Source: Comamonas fluminis (lineage in GTDB: Bacteria > Pseudomonadota > Gammaproteobacteria > Burkholderiales > Burkholderiaceae_C). From it: DNA of 64,000 bases. Positions within the stretch are counted from its first letter, which is position 1. Each line of letters starts with the position of its first letter. Of the stretch, positions 1-7,340 are shown in pieces. The stretch is taken from the NCBI RefSeq assembly GCF_019186805.1, contig NZ_CP066783.1, forward strand, positions 2,865,501-2,929,500, read 5' to 3'. The translations under genes and the position numbers were made by a program. The notes beneath the pieces were generated by a model. It was not told the DNA's origin. It did not search any database and worked only from the letters and a program-made list of their open reading frames with translations.

Positions 1-230
1 TGCCCGATACCGGCGGCACAGCTTCCTCCAACTACTTTCTGAATTCAGGCTACTCTGGCGGCGTCATTGCTGCGCTGGGCCTCAGCGGGGTTGGCTCGGT
101 CACAGCGGTCAACTCCGGCAACCGCCGCTTCGCCATTACCCAGACCACCTCGGGCATTGGCAAAGCCCTGGAAGTCAGTCCATCAAGCAACAGCGTGGTT
201 CGCCGCGTCAACTGGGTACGCCGCCGCTGA
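1..230 (+). CDS. C-terminal fragment of PilY1-type pilus tip protein
   Basis: The open frame enters from the left edge and stops with TGA at 228-230. The 75 visible residues are rich in Gly, Ser and Asn and end in Val-Arg-Arg-Val-Asn-Trp-Val-Arg-Arg-Arg. A basic tail with an aromatic residue of this kind is typical of the C-terminus of PilY1, the adhesin at the tip of type IV pili. The stop lies 2 bases before the start of a PilE-like pilin, and PilY1 followed by a pilin is the usual order in betaproteobacterial minor-pilin operons. The PilY1 call is therefore an inference from position plus the tail; the beta-propeller and calcium site lie outside the window. Confidence 0.6.
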   Translation, partial: PDTGGTASSNYFLNSGYSGGVIAALGLSGVGSVTAVNSGNRRFAITQTTSGIGKALEVSPSSNSVVRRVNWVRRR

Positions 231-232
231 GG

Positions 233-694
233 ATGAAAAGCATGAAAAACACTGTTTCCACCCAGCGAATCCAGCAAGGCTTCACCTTGATCGAAGTCAT
301 GATCGTGGTCGTAATGATCGCCATTCTGGCTTCTATCGCCCTGCCCTCCTATGAGAGCTATATGCGCAAAACGCGCAGAATTGACGCCAAAAACTCCCTG
401 CTGGATCTGGCCATGCGCCAGGAAAAGTTCTATAGCATCAACAACAAATACTCTGCCACGGCCAGCGACCTCGGCTACTCCGCCCTGCCATATGCCGTAC
501 CCAGCTCGAACAACAACTCCTACTACGACCTCTCCATCACCCTGAGCACCGACACCCAGAGCTACACCGCCACCGCCACGCCCAAGGGTCCGCAGCTCAA
601 TGATGCCGAATGCTATGCCTACACCCTGGCCAACACGGGGCAGAGAGGCAATGTGAAAAGCTCCACAGCACTGGCACCCGAAAAGTGCTGGTAG
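233..694 (+). CDS. pilE: Type IV pilin, PilE-like minor pilin
   Basis: A 153-residue prepilin. The leader is cut by PilD between Gly16 and Phe17, in the motif Gln-Gly-Phe-Thr-Leu-Ile-Glu-Val. Glu21 is the conserved +5 glutamate, and the next 20 residues form the hydrophobic assembly helix. Two cysteines near the C-terminus (in Glu-Cys-Tyr and Lys-Cys-Trp) fit the D-region disulfide of pilins. A second ATG at 242 would remove three residues and fits the leader length equally well. It lies 2 bp after the pilY1-type stop, so it is cotranscribed as the last gene, and a strong terminator follows. Its likely role is as a minor or accessory subunit in pilus assembly, rather than the major pilin. Confidence 0.9.
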   Translation: MKSMKNTVSTQRIQQGFTLIEVMIVVVMIAILASIALPSYESYMRKTRRIDAKNSLLDLAMRQEKFYSINNKYSATASDLGYSALPYAVPSSNNNSYYDLSITLSTDTQSYTATATPKGPQLNDAECYAYTLANTGQRGNVKSSTALAPEKCW

Positions 695-696
695 AC

Positions 697-726
697 AAAA
701 AAGCAGACTCTACGGTCTGCTTTTTT
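697..726 (+). terminator. Rho-independent terminator after the pilin gene
   Basis: GCAGAC and GTCTGC arms flanked by an A-run and a T-run form a near-perfect hairpin ending in TTTTTT. It can act in both directions and so also serves the converging HD-Pnk gene. Confidence 0.9.
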
Positions 727-734
727 CATGCCTG

Positions 735-1880
735 CTATTCGTTGCACAGCAACTGCAAGCCATGCGCTTCGGTGGGCAGCGGCACCTCCCATTTGTGCAA
801 CATGCCCAGCAGCGCGGCATTGCTCAGCGTGGTGTCGCGCTTGCTGTTGCGCGCCAGCAGCGTGGGTTTGCTGGCTTCCAGGTGCACCAGTTCTACCTGC
901 GCGCCGTAGGCCAGGCACAGGTCGACAGATTTGCTGCGCATCTGTTTGGACAGATGCGTGGCGTTCCACACAAACGGCGCTTTGGCACGCAGCAGGCTTT
1001 TGGCCTTGTCCACGGCGCGGTGGGCTGCTGCGCCTTCGTTGTCACCGTGCTTTAAGCCCAGCTCAGTGCGCGCATCGTCGAAGGACACTACAGGTAGATC
1101 GCCATGGTGCTGCGCCACCCAGGTGTTTTTGCCCGACGCGGGCAGACCGCACATGATGATGACGCGCGAGCCCGGCTCCTCATGCAAGGCGTAGTCCGGG
1201 TGCAGCTCGGCCCCGCGAAAGTAGCGCACCGCGGTTTCTGCTGAGGCGAACTTTCGCGGTGTGCGCAGGCAGCCCTCTTCACGCGCCAGCTCCTGGAACA
1301 GGTCGATATTGACCAGCACATTGCCCACATCGGGGCAAATGCGGCCACGTATATCGGCCCGCGCCAGTTGCACCAGCAGTTGCAGATCGACCTGCCAGGA
1401 CAGTTCGCGGACGATGAACTCGGGCGAGACACCCCGGCGCGAATCGGCAAAGGCAAAAAACGGCACCTGGTGCACCGCAATCAGGCGGCAAATCGCCTCT
1501 CGCTGGGCCACGGGCACGCCCGCTGCCCACAGCATCAGCCGCGCATCCATCGCGCCCCGGCGCGAGTGGCCAGGCTGCGCGATGCGGCCGTCTTCCGCGA
1601 TCTGCGTGGTAGAGCACTTGGCCACATCGTGCAGCAGCGCAGACAGAAACAGCGTTTCGCGCTCCTCATTCGAGAGCAGCGCATAGTCGCTGTCCTGCAG
1701 CAGTTCGCCCACCACCATTTGCGTATGGGTCCACACATCGCCTTCGGCGTGATAGACCGGGTCTTGCGGCGTGGTCTTGGCCAGCTCCAGCTGCGGGAAG
1801 GCATCCAGGCAGGCCGCCCAGTCCACGTTGTCGCGGGCAGAATGCGGCACCAAGCCCGCTATTTGTTTCCAGCCCCACAT
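735..1880 (-). CDS. HD-Pnk: HD 2',3'-phosphoesterase fused to 5'-OH polynucleotide kinase
   Basis: End-healing enzyme for broken RNA. The N-terminal half carries HD-phosphohydrolase residues (numbered from the ATG at 1886): His54, His86-Asp87, His107, His139 and Asp178. The C-terminal half is a P-loop kinase with Gly-Leu-Pro-Ala-Ser-Gly-Lys-Asn at 247-254 and Asp270-Asp271 as candidate base. The order HD then Pnk matches the characterised Runella slithyformis HD-Pnk, which removes 2',3'-cyclic or terminal phosphates and phosphorylates 5'-OH ends. The start at 1880 is preferred because AGGAG lies 7 bases before it; the ATG at 1886 touches the ribosome site. The gene is downstream of an RNA ligase gene on the same strand, 67 bp away, so the pair encodes healing and sealing. 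Activity on RNA in this host is inferred. Confidence 0.88.
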   Translation of the reverse strand: MWGWKQIAGLVPHSARDNVDWAACLDAFPQLELAKTTPQDPVYHAEGDVWTHTQMVVGELLQDSDYALLSNEERETLFLSALLHDVAKCSTTQIAEDGRIAQPGHSRRGAMDARLMLWAAGVPVAQREAICRLIAVHQVPFFAFADSRRGVSPEFIVRELSWQVDLQLLVQLARADIRGRICPDVGNVLVNIDLFQELAREEGCLRTPRKFASAETAVRYFRGAELHPDYALHEEPGSRVIIMCGLPASGKNTWVAQHHGDLPVVSFDDARTELGLKHGDNEGAAAHRAVDKAKSLLRAKAPFVWNATHLSKQMRSKSVDLCLAYGAQVELVHLEASKPTLLARNSKRDTTLSNAALLGMLHKWEVPLPTEAHGLQLLCNE

Positions 1881-1912
1881 AAACATCTCCTCTCCACAGT
1901 CTTATGGACTAT

Positions 1913-1965
1913 GGTTTTGATAGCTGCTAGCGCCTTATAGGTGTGCGCTACCAGCCTTTTTGAAT
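1913..1965. repeat. Dispersed short palindromic repeat, family A
   Basis: Contains TAGCTGCTAGCGCC and, facing it, GGTGTGCGCTACCAGCC: an imperfect inverted repeat that recurs through the window (see findings). This copy covers the last codons and stop of the RNA ligase gene, so the end of that protein (Gln-Lys-Gly-Trp) is encoded by repeat sequence. Confidence 0.7.
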
Positions 1966-2784
1966 CACATTGGCAAAAATATCGACACCCGCACGCAAGC
2001 CATTGGCCACAATGGGCCGCTCGCTGTGGTGCGAGCCTGAATCCAGAATCGTCTGCACAAAGTCCGAGCGCACAAACTTGTAGCGCGCCACGGTCTGGCC
2101 GTTGTCTTCGACCTTGATGTAGAGGCCCTCAGCCAGGTCCGAAGCATCGGTCTGCTTCCAGGCCAGGGGCAAATCCAGCTGCTGGCGCAGCACCTGCTCC
2201 TCAAACACCGCACGCCACTGCGCGCTGCGCGCCAGCGACGGGGCCAGCAGCGCCAGTAAATCCTGCACACGCTTTGGCGCAATGCCGCTGTAGAGCACGG
2301 GCACGGAGACCACGGGCACATCCGCCAGCAGCGCGTGGCGGCGCGGTGTGTCCAGAAACTGCTGGGCCGAGCGGTCCCACACGTCGAACTCGCAAAACCA
2401 GTGCGGCAGCGCGTCGTAGTACAGCGAATGTTTGGCGTACAACCACTCGCCATACAGGATGAAGCGGTCATCCAGCAGCGCCATCAGCGCGCTTTCGTGC
2501 GCCCTGGTCCATTGCTTGTAGGCGTTGAACTGGCGCTCGCGCCCGCCCATCTGATCGGCTTGCAGATAGTGGCCGCGCGACTGCAGCAGCAAGCAGCCAT
2601 CGCCGCCAAAGCTGAGCGCGGCATTGGCGCCATCCAGCTTTTCCTCGACCACGATATGGCGGCCCGCCAGCGCTTCATAAGGCACGGCATCGGCCTGGTC
2701 GCCCACTTGCAGGCGCGAGCCGCGCAAATGCGGCGTGCGCGGGTATTTGAGAATTTCCAGGTTGAATAAATGTTGTGAAGTCAT
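1948..2784 (-). CDS. RNA ligase, Rnl2-like nucleotidyltransferase
   Basis: 278 residues. The covalent nucleotidyltransferase motifs are in order: motif I Glu-Lys-Leu-Asp-Gly-Ala-Asn with nucleophile Lys49, motif III-like Leu-Tyr-Gly-Glu-Trp near 110-114, motif IV Glu-Gly-Leu-Tyr-Ile-Lys at 219-224, and motif V Arg-Tyr-Lys-Phe-Val-Arg at 234-239. It lacks the BRCT and zinc domains of DNA ligases and is compact like T4 Rnl2-family enzymes. It would use ATP to seal 3'-OH/5'-phosphate ends. The start is the ATG at 2784, with GGAAAG 6 bases upstream. A longer frame extends upstream to 3057 but translates repeat DNA and is rejected. It is first in a two-gene cassette with HD-Pnk. A 7-bp stem with a T-rich loop (2810-2832) lies in its leader. 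Confidence 0.87.
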   Translation of the reverse strand: MTSQHLFNLEILKYPRTPHLRGSRLQVGDQADAVPYEALAGRHIVVEEKLDGANAALSFGGDGCLLLQSRGHYLQADQMGGRERQFNAYKQWTRAHESALMALLDDRFILYGEWLYAKHSLYYDALPHWFCEFDVWDRSAQQFLDTPRRHALLADVPVVSVPVLYSGIAPKRVQDLLALLAPSLARSAQWRAVFEEQVLRQQLDLPLAWKQTDASDLAEGLYIKVEDNGQTVARYKFVRSDFVQTILDSGSHHSERPIVANGLRAGVDIFANVIQKGW

Positions 2785-2809
2785 GTTGTGCTTTCCAAAA
2801 AGGGAATAA

Positions 2810-2832
2810 GCCACGCGCAAAAAAAGCGTGGC
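2810..2832 (-). promoter_or_regulatory. Hairpin in the leader of the RNA ligase gene
   Basis: GCCACGC and GCGTGGC form a perfect 7-bp stem with a 9-nt loop, about 26 nt before the start codon. On the transcribed strand the loop is mostly U. It may influence translation or mRNA stability; no known riboswitch class is recognised. Confidence 0.35.
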
Positions 2833-2924
2833 AGACCAATCAACGACAACGGCAGCGCTGCAAAAAGGCAAAACTTCTTTGGCCTGGTGAATAGCAGGCC
2901 GAAGCTTCAAAAAGTGGAGGGGCG

Positions 2925-3026
2925 TAAAACCTGGATGCGAACCAGGCCAGAGACGCCAAGCAAGGGCCGCCCCGCAGCAAAGGCGTCGTCCCTCGGGGGA
3001 AGGCGCGAAGCACCTCAGGGGGGCGA
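2925..3026 (-). repeat. Dispersed GC-rich repeat, family B (copy 1, inverted)
   Basis: Read on the minus strand this gives CCCCCTGAGGTGCTTCGCGCC, a run of C, GAGGGACGACG, and then CCCTTGCTTGGCGTCTCTG. The same order of blocks occurs at 16924-17028, 40961-41035 and 45272-45372. It fills much of the gap between the ligase gene and the lipoprotein gene at 3342. Confidence 0.75.
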
Positions 3027-3341
3027 CACATCCACCGCCACGTACACCGCAGCGCACACGCTAAAGAGATCAGCGTGTGACGAAGTCGTTTAGCAGAAAC
3101 GAATGCGGCGGGACATGGGGCACCTCGAAAATGAGAGCGAATAACGCAGGTGGAGTAAAGGCTGGCGAGTGTATTCGGGCATGCATCAATTTGCCAAGCC
3201 ATAGCGGCACAAGCTGTGGCAAGAAGAGAACAAATAGCCCTGCCCAATGGGCCTGGCCTGCCCTTGCCACCGATGGGTTTCACAGCAATGAAATATGAAT
3301 TAGTTACATATGTCAGCTTTTATGCACCTGCCAATTGATCC
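3027..3341. other. Non-coding gap upstream of the choice-of-anchor I lipoprotein gene
   Basis: No convincing gene. The stretch must hold the promoter of the gene at 3342, but no clear -35/-10 pair stands out. Short open frames here have no ribosome site. Confidence 0.4.
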
Positions 3342-5318
3342 ATGACATCTGCAAAAGCCTTGCGCCAACCTCTTCTGATTTCTCTGATTGCAGCCGCCGC
3401 ACTGGCCGCCTGTGGTGGTAACGACAACAACACCCAAAGCACCCCACCAGCGCCCACACCAGAAGTTCCTGCGCCGACTCCCGCCCCCGAGCCAGAAAAG
3501 ACCCCCATCGGCCTGACGCTGGAGAAAATTGGCAGCTACCAGTCGGGCATCTTCTTGCAAAGCGCGGCTGAAATCACCGCCTTTGATGCTGCCTCCAAAC
3601 GCGGCTTTGTGGTCAATGCCCAGAAAGGCGCGCTGGACGTGCTGGACATGAGCAACCCTGCCGCCCCCCGCATGGTTGCGAGCCTGGACGCCACCAAGCT
3701 GTCACTGGGCGCCGGTGCATCCATCAACAGCGTGGCCGTGCATGACGGCCTGGTCGCAGTCGCCATTCAGGCCGCCATTAAGACCAGCAACGGCGCGGTG
3801 GCGATTTACAGCGCCGACAAGCTCGAACTTCTGTCGCAAGTTGCCGTGGGCGCCCTGCCCGACATGCTGACCTTCACCCCCGATGGCAAGACGCTTCTGG
3901 TCGCCAACGAGGGCGAGCCCAGCGATGACTACCAGATCGACCCCGAAGGCTCCATCAGCGTCATCGATGTGAGCACGCCCGCCAAGCCGGTCGCCCGCAC
4001 CGCCGATTTCAAGGCCTTCAACAGCCAGAAGGCCGCGCTGCTGGCCAAGGGCGTGCGCATCTTCGGCCCCACGGCCGATGGCAAGGGCACGGCGGCCGTC
4101 GCCAATGACCTGGAGCCGGAATACATCGCCGTGGCCCCCGATGGCAAGACCGCCTGGGTGACGCTGCAGGAAAACAATGCGCTGGCCATTGTGGACATTG
4201 CCAACGCCACCGTGACCGATGTGGTGGCGCTGGGCTTCAAGGACCACGGCAAGGCCGGCAACGAGCTGGACTTTGCCGACAGCGATGGCAAGAACGCTGT
4301 CATCCACATCACCAGCGCCCCCCATGTCTATGGCATGTACCAGCCCGACTCCATTGCCGCATACAAGGCGGCTGACGGCGCAACCTATCTGGTCACCGCC
4401 AATGAAGGCGATGCGCGCGCCTGGGGCGAAGGCAACAAGGCCTACTTTGGCACTGCGGCGGACAAGGCCACAGGCGCACTGGCCAGTGCTGGCGATGTGA
4501 GCAAGGGCTTTGTCGAAGAGTGGCGCATCAAGCACCTGGTGCACAAAGATGGTTTTCTGCGCCGCGCGGGCGACGATCTGCCCGCCCATCTGGCCCAGTT
4601 GGGCAAGGGTGCGTATCTGAATGCCAGCAACTTCGCCTGGTGCGGCGCAGTCAGCGGCGACCCCAAGACCTGCCGTGATGACGACAAGCTTGGCCGCCTC
4701 AAGATCACCTGGACCATGGGCTACCAGACCGACGCATCCGGCGCCCCCGTGCAGGATGCCAAGGGCTATCTGACCTACGACAAGCTGTACGCCTATGGTG
4801 GCCGCTCCATTTCCATCTGGGATGCCAAGGGCCAGCAGGTCTGGGATTCTGGCGCGGCGATTGAGACATTCATCGCCAGCCCCGAGTGCAAGCTGGGCAC
4901 CAAGCGCGATGTAGCCTGCGCCACCTATTTCAACACCGGCCATGACGCCACCGCCACGCTGGATGCACGCAGCAGCGCCAAGGGCCCCGAGCCTGAAGGC
5001 CTGGCCGTGGGCCAGATCGGTGACAAGACTTTTGTCTTCGTGGGGCTGGAGCGCATGGGCGGCATTCTGGTGTTTGACATCACCAACCCCAAGGCACCCA
5101 AGCAGATCGACTATCTGAACACCCGCGAAAACTGGACCGCCAGCTTTGACGACAAAAACCCGCCCAGCGGCGCGGCACTGTCTGCGCTGGGTGATCTGGG
5201 CCCTGAAGGCCTGCACTTCATCCCGGCAGCCAAGTCGCCCAATGGCAAGCCTTTGCTGATGGTGGGTAACGAGGTCAGCGGCACCACGGCGGTCTATCAG
5301 CTTCAGTTGCAATACTGA
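3342..5318 (+). CDS. Choice-of-anchor I family lipoprotein (beta-propeller, esterase/phosphatase-like)
   Basis: 658 residues. The signal peptide ends in a lipobox (Leu-Ala-Ala-Cys at about 21-24), followed by a Pro/Thr-rich linker to about residue 55, as in outer-membrane or periplasmic lipoproteins. The remainder has repeated blade-like blocks (phrases resembling Val-Val-Asn-Ala-Gln, Asp-Val-Leu-Asp-Met-Ser, Ala-Asn-Glu-Gly-Glu) that match the choice-of-anchor I domain, often annotated as alkaline-phosphatase-like or collagen-binding-like. The conserved phrases Glu-Pro-Glu-Gly and Gly-Pro-Glu-Gly-Leu near the end support this. Enzymatic activity is not established for the family. It is monocistronic, with a terminator 32 bp downstream. 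The neighbouring phosphonate-type transporter hints at a role in phosphorus acquisition, which is inference only. Confidence 0.8.
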   Translation: MTSAKALRQPLLISLIAAAALAACGGNDNNTQSTPPAPTPEVPAPTPAPEPEKTPIGLTLEKIGSYQSGIFLQSAAEITAFDAASKRGFVVNAQKGALDVLDMSNPAAPRMVASLDATKLSLGAGASINSVAVHDGLVAVAIQAAIKTSNGAVAIYSADKLELLSQVAVGALPDMLTFTPDGKTLLVANEGEPSDDYQIDPEGSISVIDVSTPAKPVARTADFKAFNSQKAALLAKGVRIFGPTADGKGTAAVANDLEPEYIAVAPDGKTAWVTLQENNALAIVDIANATVTDVVALGFKDHGKAGNELDFADSDGKNAVIHITSAPHVYGMYQPDSIAAYKAADGATYLVTANEGDARAWGEGNKAYFGTAADKATGALASAGDVSKGFVEEWRIKHLVHKDGFLRRAGDDLPAHLAQLGKGAYLNASNFAWCGAVSGDPKTCRDDDKLGRLKITWTMGYQTDASGAPVQDAKGYLTYDKLYAYGGRSISIWDAKGQQVWDSGAAIETFIASPECKLGTKRDVACATYFNTGHDATATLDARSSAKGPEPEGLAVGQIGDKTFVFVGLERMGGILVFDITNPKAPKQIDYLNTRENWTASFDDKNPPSGAALSALGDLGPEGLHFIPAAKSPNGKPLLMVGNEVSGTTAVYQLQLQY

Positions 5319-5350
5319 AGCAAGGCCGGCACTAGGTGTTTGATCCCAAG

Positions 5351-5376
5351 CCCCGCCAGTGCGGGGCTTTTTTCAT
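5351..5376 (+). terminator. Rho-independent terminator
   Basis: CCCCGC, a short loop, GCGGGG and TTTTTT, directly after the lipoprotein gene. Confidence 0.9.
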
Positions 5377-5464
5377 CAGCAGCTATGGAGCTGCGCCAAG
5401 GGTTACTCAAATACGTAACAATCTGCCCCCTGCGGTCGATGTACCGCCTATGGTTTTGCATTCG

Positions 5465-5523
5465 CTGCGCGCCACATGCGCAGCCAACTAAACCGCCGTG
5501 TATCCGGACGGCGGTGGCTTTTT
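5465..5523 (+). promoter_or_regulatory. Double hairpin with T-run in the leader of the phosphonate-type operon
   Basis: Two stems: CTGCGC/GCGCAG (5465-5483) and ACCGCCGT/ACGGCGGT (5492-5515). GGCTTTTTGG follows the second, and the phnD-like start is 15 bases further on. The second looks like an intrinsic terminator placed before the first gene, so it could be an attenuator or a barrier to read-through from upstream. A dyad GTTAC-N8-GTAAC lies at 5402-5419. Confidence 0.5.
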
Positions 5524-5537
5524 GGAACGGAATACAT

Positions 5538-6419
5538 ATGACGCACTCTATCGCTCGCCGTACGGCGCTGCGCGGCTTGGCCGTTGCTGCACTGGCTTCT
5601 TCCTCGCTGCTGTCCATGGCCCATGCCGACACGCCCAAAGTGCTGCGCGTCTCTGCCATCCCCGACGAAGCCCCCACCGAGCTGCAGCGCAAGTTCAAGC
5701 CCCTGGGCGAGTACCTGTCCAAGGCCACAGGCATGAAGGTGGTCTTCACCCCCGTGTCCGACTACGCTGCCGTGGTCGAATCGCTGGCCACCAACAAGCT
5801 GGAAATGGCCTGGCTGGGCGGCTTTACCTATGTGCAGGCCAAGATCCGCACCAACGGCACGGCCATTCCCATCGTGCAGCGCGCAGAAGATGCCGTCTTC
5901 ACCAGCCAGTTTGTGACGGCCGACCCCGCCATCAAGTCGCTGGCCGATTTGAAGGGCAAGACTTTCGCCTTTGGCGCGCCTTCGTCCACATCGGGCAGCC
6001 TGATGCCGCGTTACTTCCTGCAGCAAGCGGGTATGAATCCTGAGAAGGACTTCAAGACCGTGGCCTACTCGGGCGCGCACGATGCCACCGTGGCCTTTGT
6101 GGCCGCAGGCAAGGCCGATGCCGGCGTACTGAACACCTCCGTGTGGGACAAGCTGGTCGAGTCCAAGAAGGTGGACACCAGCAAGGTGCACGTGTTTGCC
6201 ACCACCCCCACCTACTTTGACTACAACTGGACCGTGCGCGGCAACCTGGACCCCGCCATCGTCAAAAAGCTGACCGACGCTTTCCTGGCGCTGGACCCGT
6301 CCAAGCCCGAGCACAAGGCCATCATGGACCTGCAGCGCGCCAGCAAGTTCATCCCCACCAAGTCGGCCAACTACGACGGGATTGAAGCAGCGGCCAAGTC
6401 GGCAGGCCTGCTGAAGTAA
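5538..6419 (+). CDS. phnD: Phosphate/phosphonate-type ABC transporter substrate-binding protein
   Basis: 293 residues. The leader ends at Ala30 (Met-Ala-His-Ala), with twin arginines at 7-8 (Arg-Arg-Thr-Ala-Leu-Arg-Gly), so export may be by Tat or Sec. The mature protein has PhnD-family features: an early Pro-Asp-Glu-Ala-Pro-Thr-Glu block, Trp-Leu-Gly-Gly before the ligand loop, and Gly-Ser-Leu-Met-Pro-Arg-Tyr in the middle. The ATG at 5538 is chosen because the signal peptide begins there; the frame upstream lies in terminator and leader DNA. It heads an operon with the ATPase and permease genes. No C-P lyase, phosphonatase or phosphite dehydrogenase gene is next to it, so the ligand (phosphonate, phosphite or phosphate) cannot be fixed from context. 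Confidence 0.88.
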   Translation: MTHSIARRTALRGLAVAALASSSLLSMAHADTPKVLRVSAIPDEAPTELQRKFKPLGEYLSKATGMKVVFTPVSDYAAVVESLATNKLEMAWLGGFTYVQAKIRTNGTAIPIVQRAEDAVFTSQFVTADPAIKSLADLKGKTFAFGAPSSTSGSLMPRYFLQQAGMNPEKDFKTVAYSGAHDATVAFVAAGKADAGVLNTSVWDKLVESKKVDTSKVHVFATTPTYFDYNWTVRGNLDPAIVKKLTDAFLALDPSKPEHKAIMDLQRASKFIPTKSANYDGIEAAAKSAGLLK

Positions 6420-6430
6420 GCACTTCAAGC

Positions 6431-6482
6431 CTTTTTGCCTTCCAGCGTGCTTCTAGTGCGCGCTGGAAGCTATCATTTTCAG
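6431..6482. repeat. Dispersed short palindromic repeat, family A, between binding-protein and ATPase genes
   Basis: CTTCCAGCGTGCTTCTAGTG faces GCGCGCTGGAAGCTATCATTTT. The arms CTTCCAGCG/CGCTGGAAG form a strong stem inside the operon. It may act as a processing or stability element between the first two genes. Confidence 0.6.
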
Positions 6483-6494
6483 AGTATTCGTCTC

Positions 6495-7340
6495 ATGAGC
6501 TTCATGCTGGACGATGTGGGCCTGACCCACAGCAACGGCTTTCACGCCCTGTCCCATATTTCCTTGTCCGCCACGCAGGGCGAGTGCATTGCGCTCATCG
6601 GCCCTTCAGGCGCAGGCAAAACCAGTTTGCTCAGCACCATAGCCACCGCCTACCTGCCCACCACGGGCAGCATGCAGGTGCTGGGCCAGGCTGCGTCCAC
6701 CCAATCCACGCCCCGCGCTTTGAAAGCCTTGCGCGCCCGCATTGGCACCGTGCACCAGGCCGCGCCCATTCCGCTGCGCCAGCGCGTGGTTACCGCCGTG
6801 CTGGCGGGCAAGCTGGGCCAGTGGCCGCTGTGGAAGGCGCTGGCGTCGCTGGCCTACCCGCAAGACATTCCCGGCGCGCGCGAAGCGCTGGCCCGTGTGC
6901 AGCTGGATGACAAGCTGTTCGCCCGCTGCGACCAGCTCTCCGGCGGCCAGCTGCAGCGCGTAGGCATTGCCCGCGTGCTGTACCAGGGGGCAGAGTTGAT
7001 TCTGGCGGACGAGCCCGTCTCTGCGCTGGACCCAGCCCTGTCGCTGGCCACCGTGCAACTGCTGGTGCAGGAGGCCGCCGCCCGCCAGGCCACGCTGGTG
7101 GCCAGCTTGCACGCGGTGGATTTGGCGCTGGCCAACTTCAGCCGCATTGTCGGCATCCGCGATGGTCGCGTGGCATTTGACTTGCCCGCCGCGCAGATCA
7201 GCGATGCGCAATTGCAAGCGCTGTATGCCGGTGCTGACGGCGCCCCCGTGCCCCTGCCCACGCTGCACAACATGCCTGCGCCCGATGCGCCCCCCACCAG
7301 TACCAGCAGCAACCCCAGCCCGGTGATCGCATGCCGCTAA
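6495..7340 (+). CDS. phnC: Phosphonate-type ABC transporter ATP-binding protein
   Basis: 281 residues. Walker A Gly-Pro-Ser-Gly-Ala-Gly-Lys-Thr at 36-43, ABC signature Leu-Ser-Gly-Gly-Gln about 148-152, Walker B Leu-Ile-Leu-Ala-Asp-Glu-Pro about 168-174, and a switch His in Ala-Ser-Leu-His. The start is the ATG at 6495, because the frame upstream to 6435 crosses a palindromic repeat. The stop overlaps the permease start by 10 bases, so the two are translationally coupled. The C-terminal 30 residues are Pro/Ser-rich and not needed for the fold. It powers import by the fused permease encoded next. Confidence 0.88.
   Translation: MSFMLDDVGLTHSNGFHALSHISLSATQGECIALIGPSGAGKTSLLSTIATAYLPTTGSMQVLGQAASTQSTPRALKALRARIGTVHQAAPIPLRQRVVTAVLAGKLGQWPLWKALASLAYPQDIPGAREALARVQLDDKLFARCDQLSGGQLQRVGIARVLYQGAELILADEPVSALDPALSLATVQLLVQEAAARQATLVASLHAVDLALANFSRIVGIRDGRVAFDLPAAQISDAQLQALYAGADGAPVPLPTLHNMPAPDAPPTSTSSNPSPVIACR

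Noticed and set aside
2785..2900. Sigma-54 (-24/-12) promoter upstream of the RNA repair genes, as in rtcBA operons
   Set aside because: GG and GC pairs are present but not with the required spacing, and no RtcR-like activator gene is near.
2785..3057. N-terminal extension of the RNA ligase to 3057
   Set aside because: The extra 91 residues translate the family-B repeat and leader hairpin; the ATG at 2784 has a ribosome site and normal family length.
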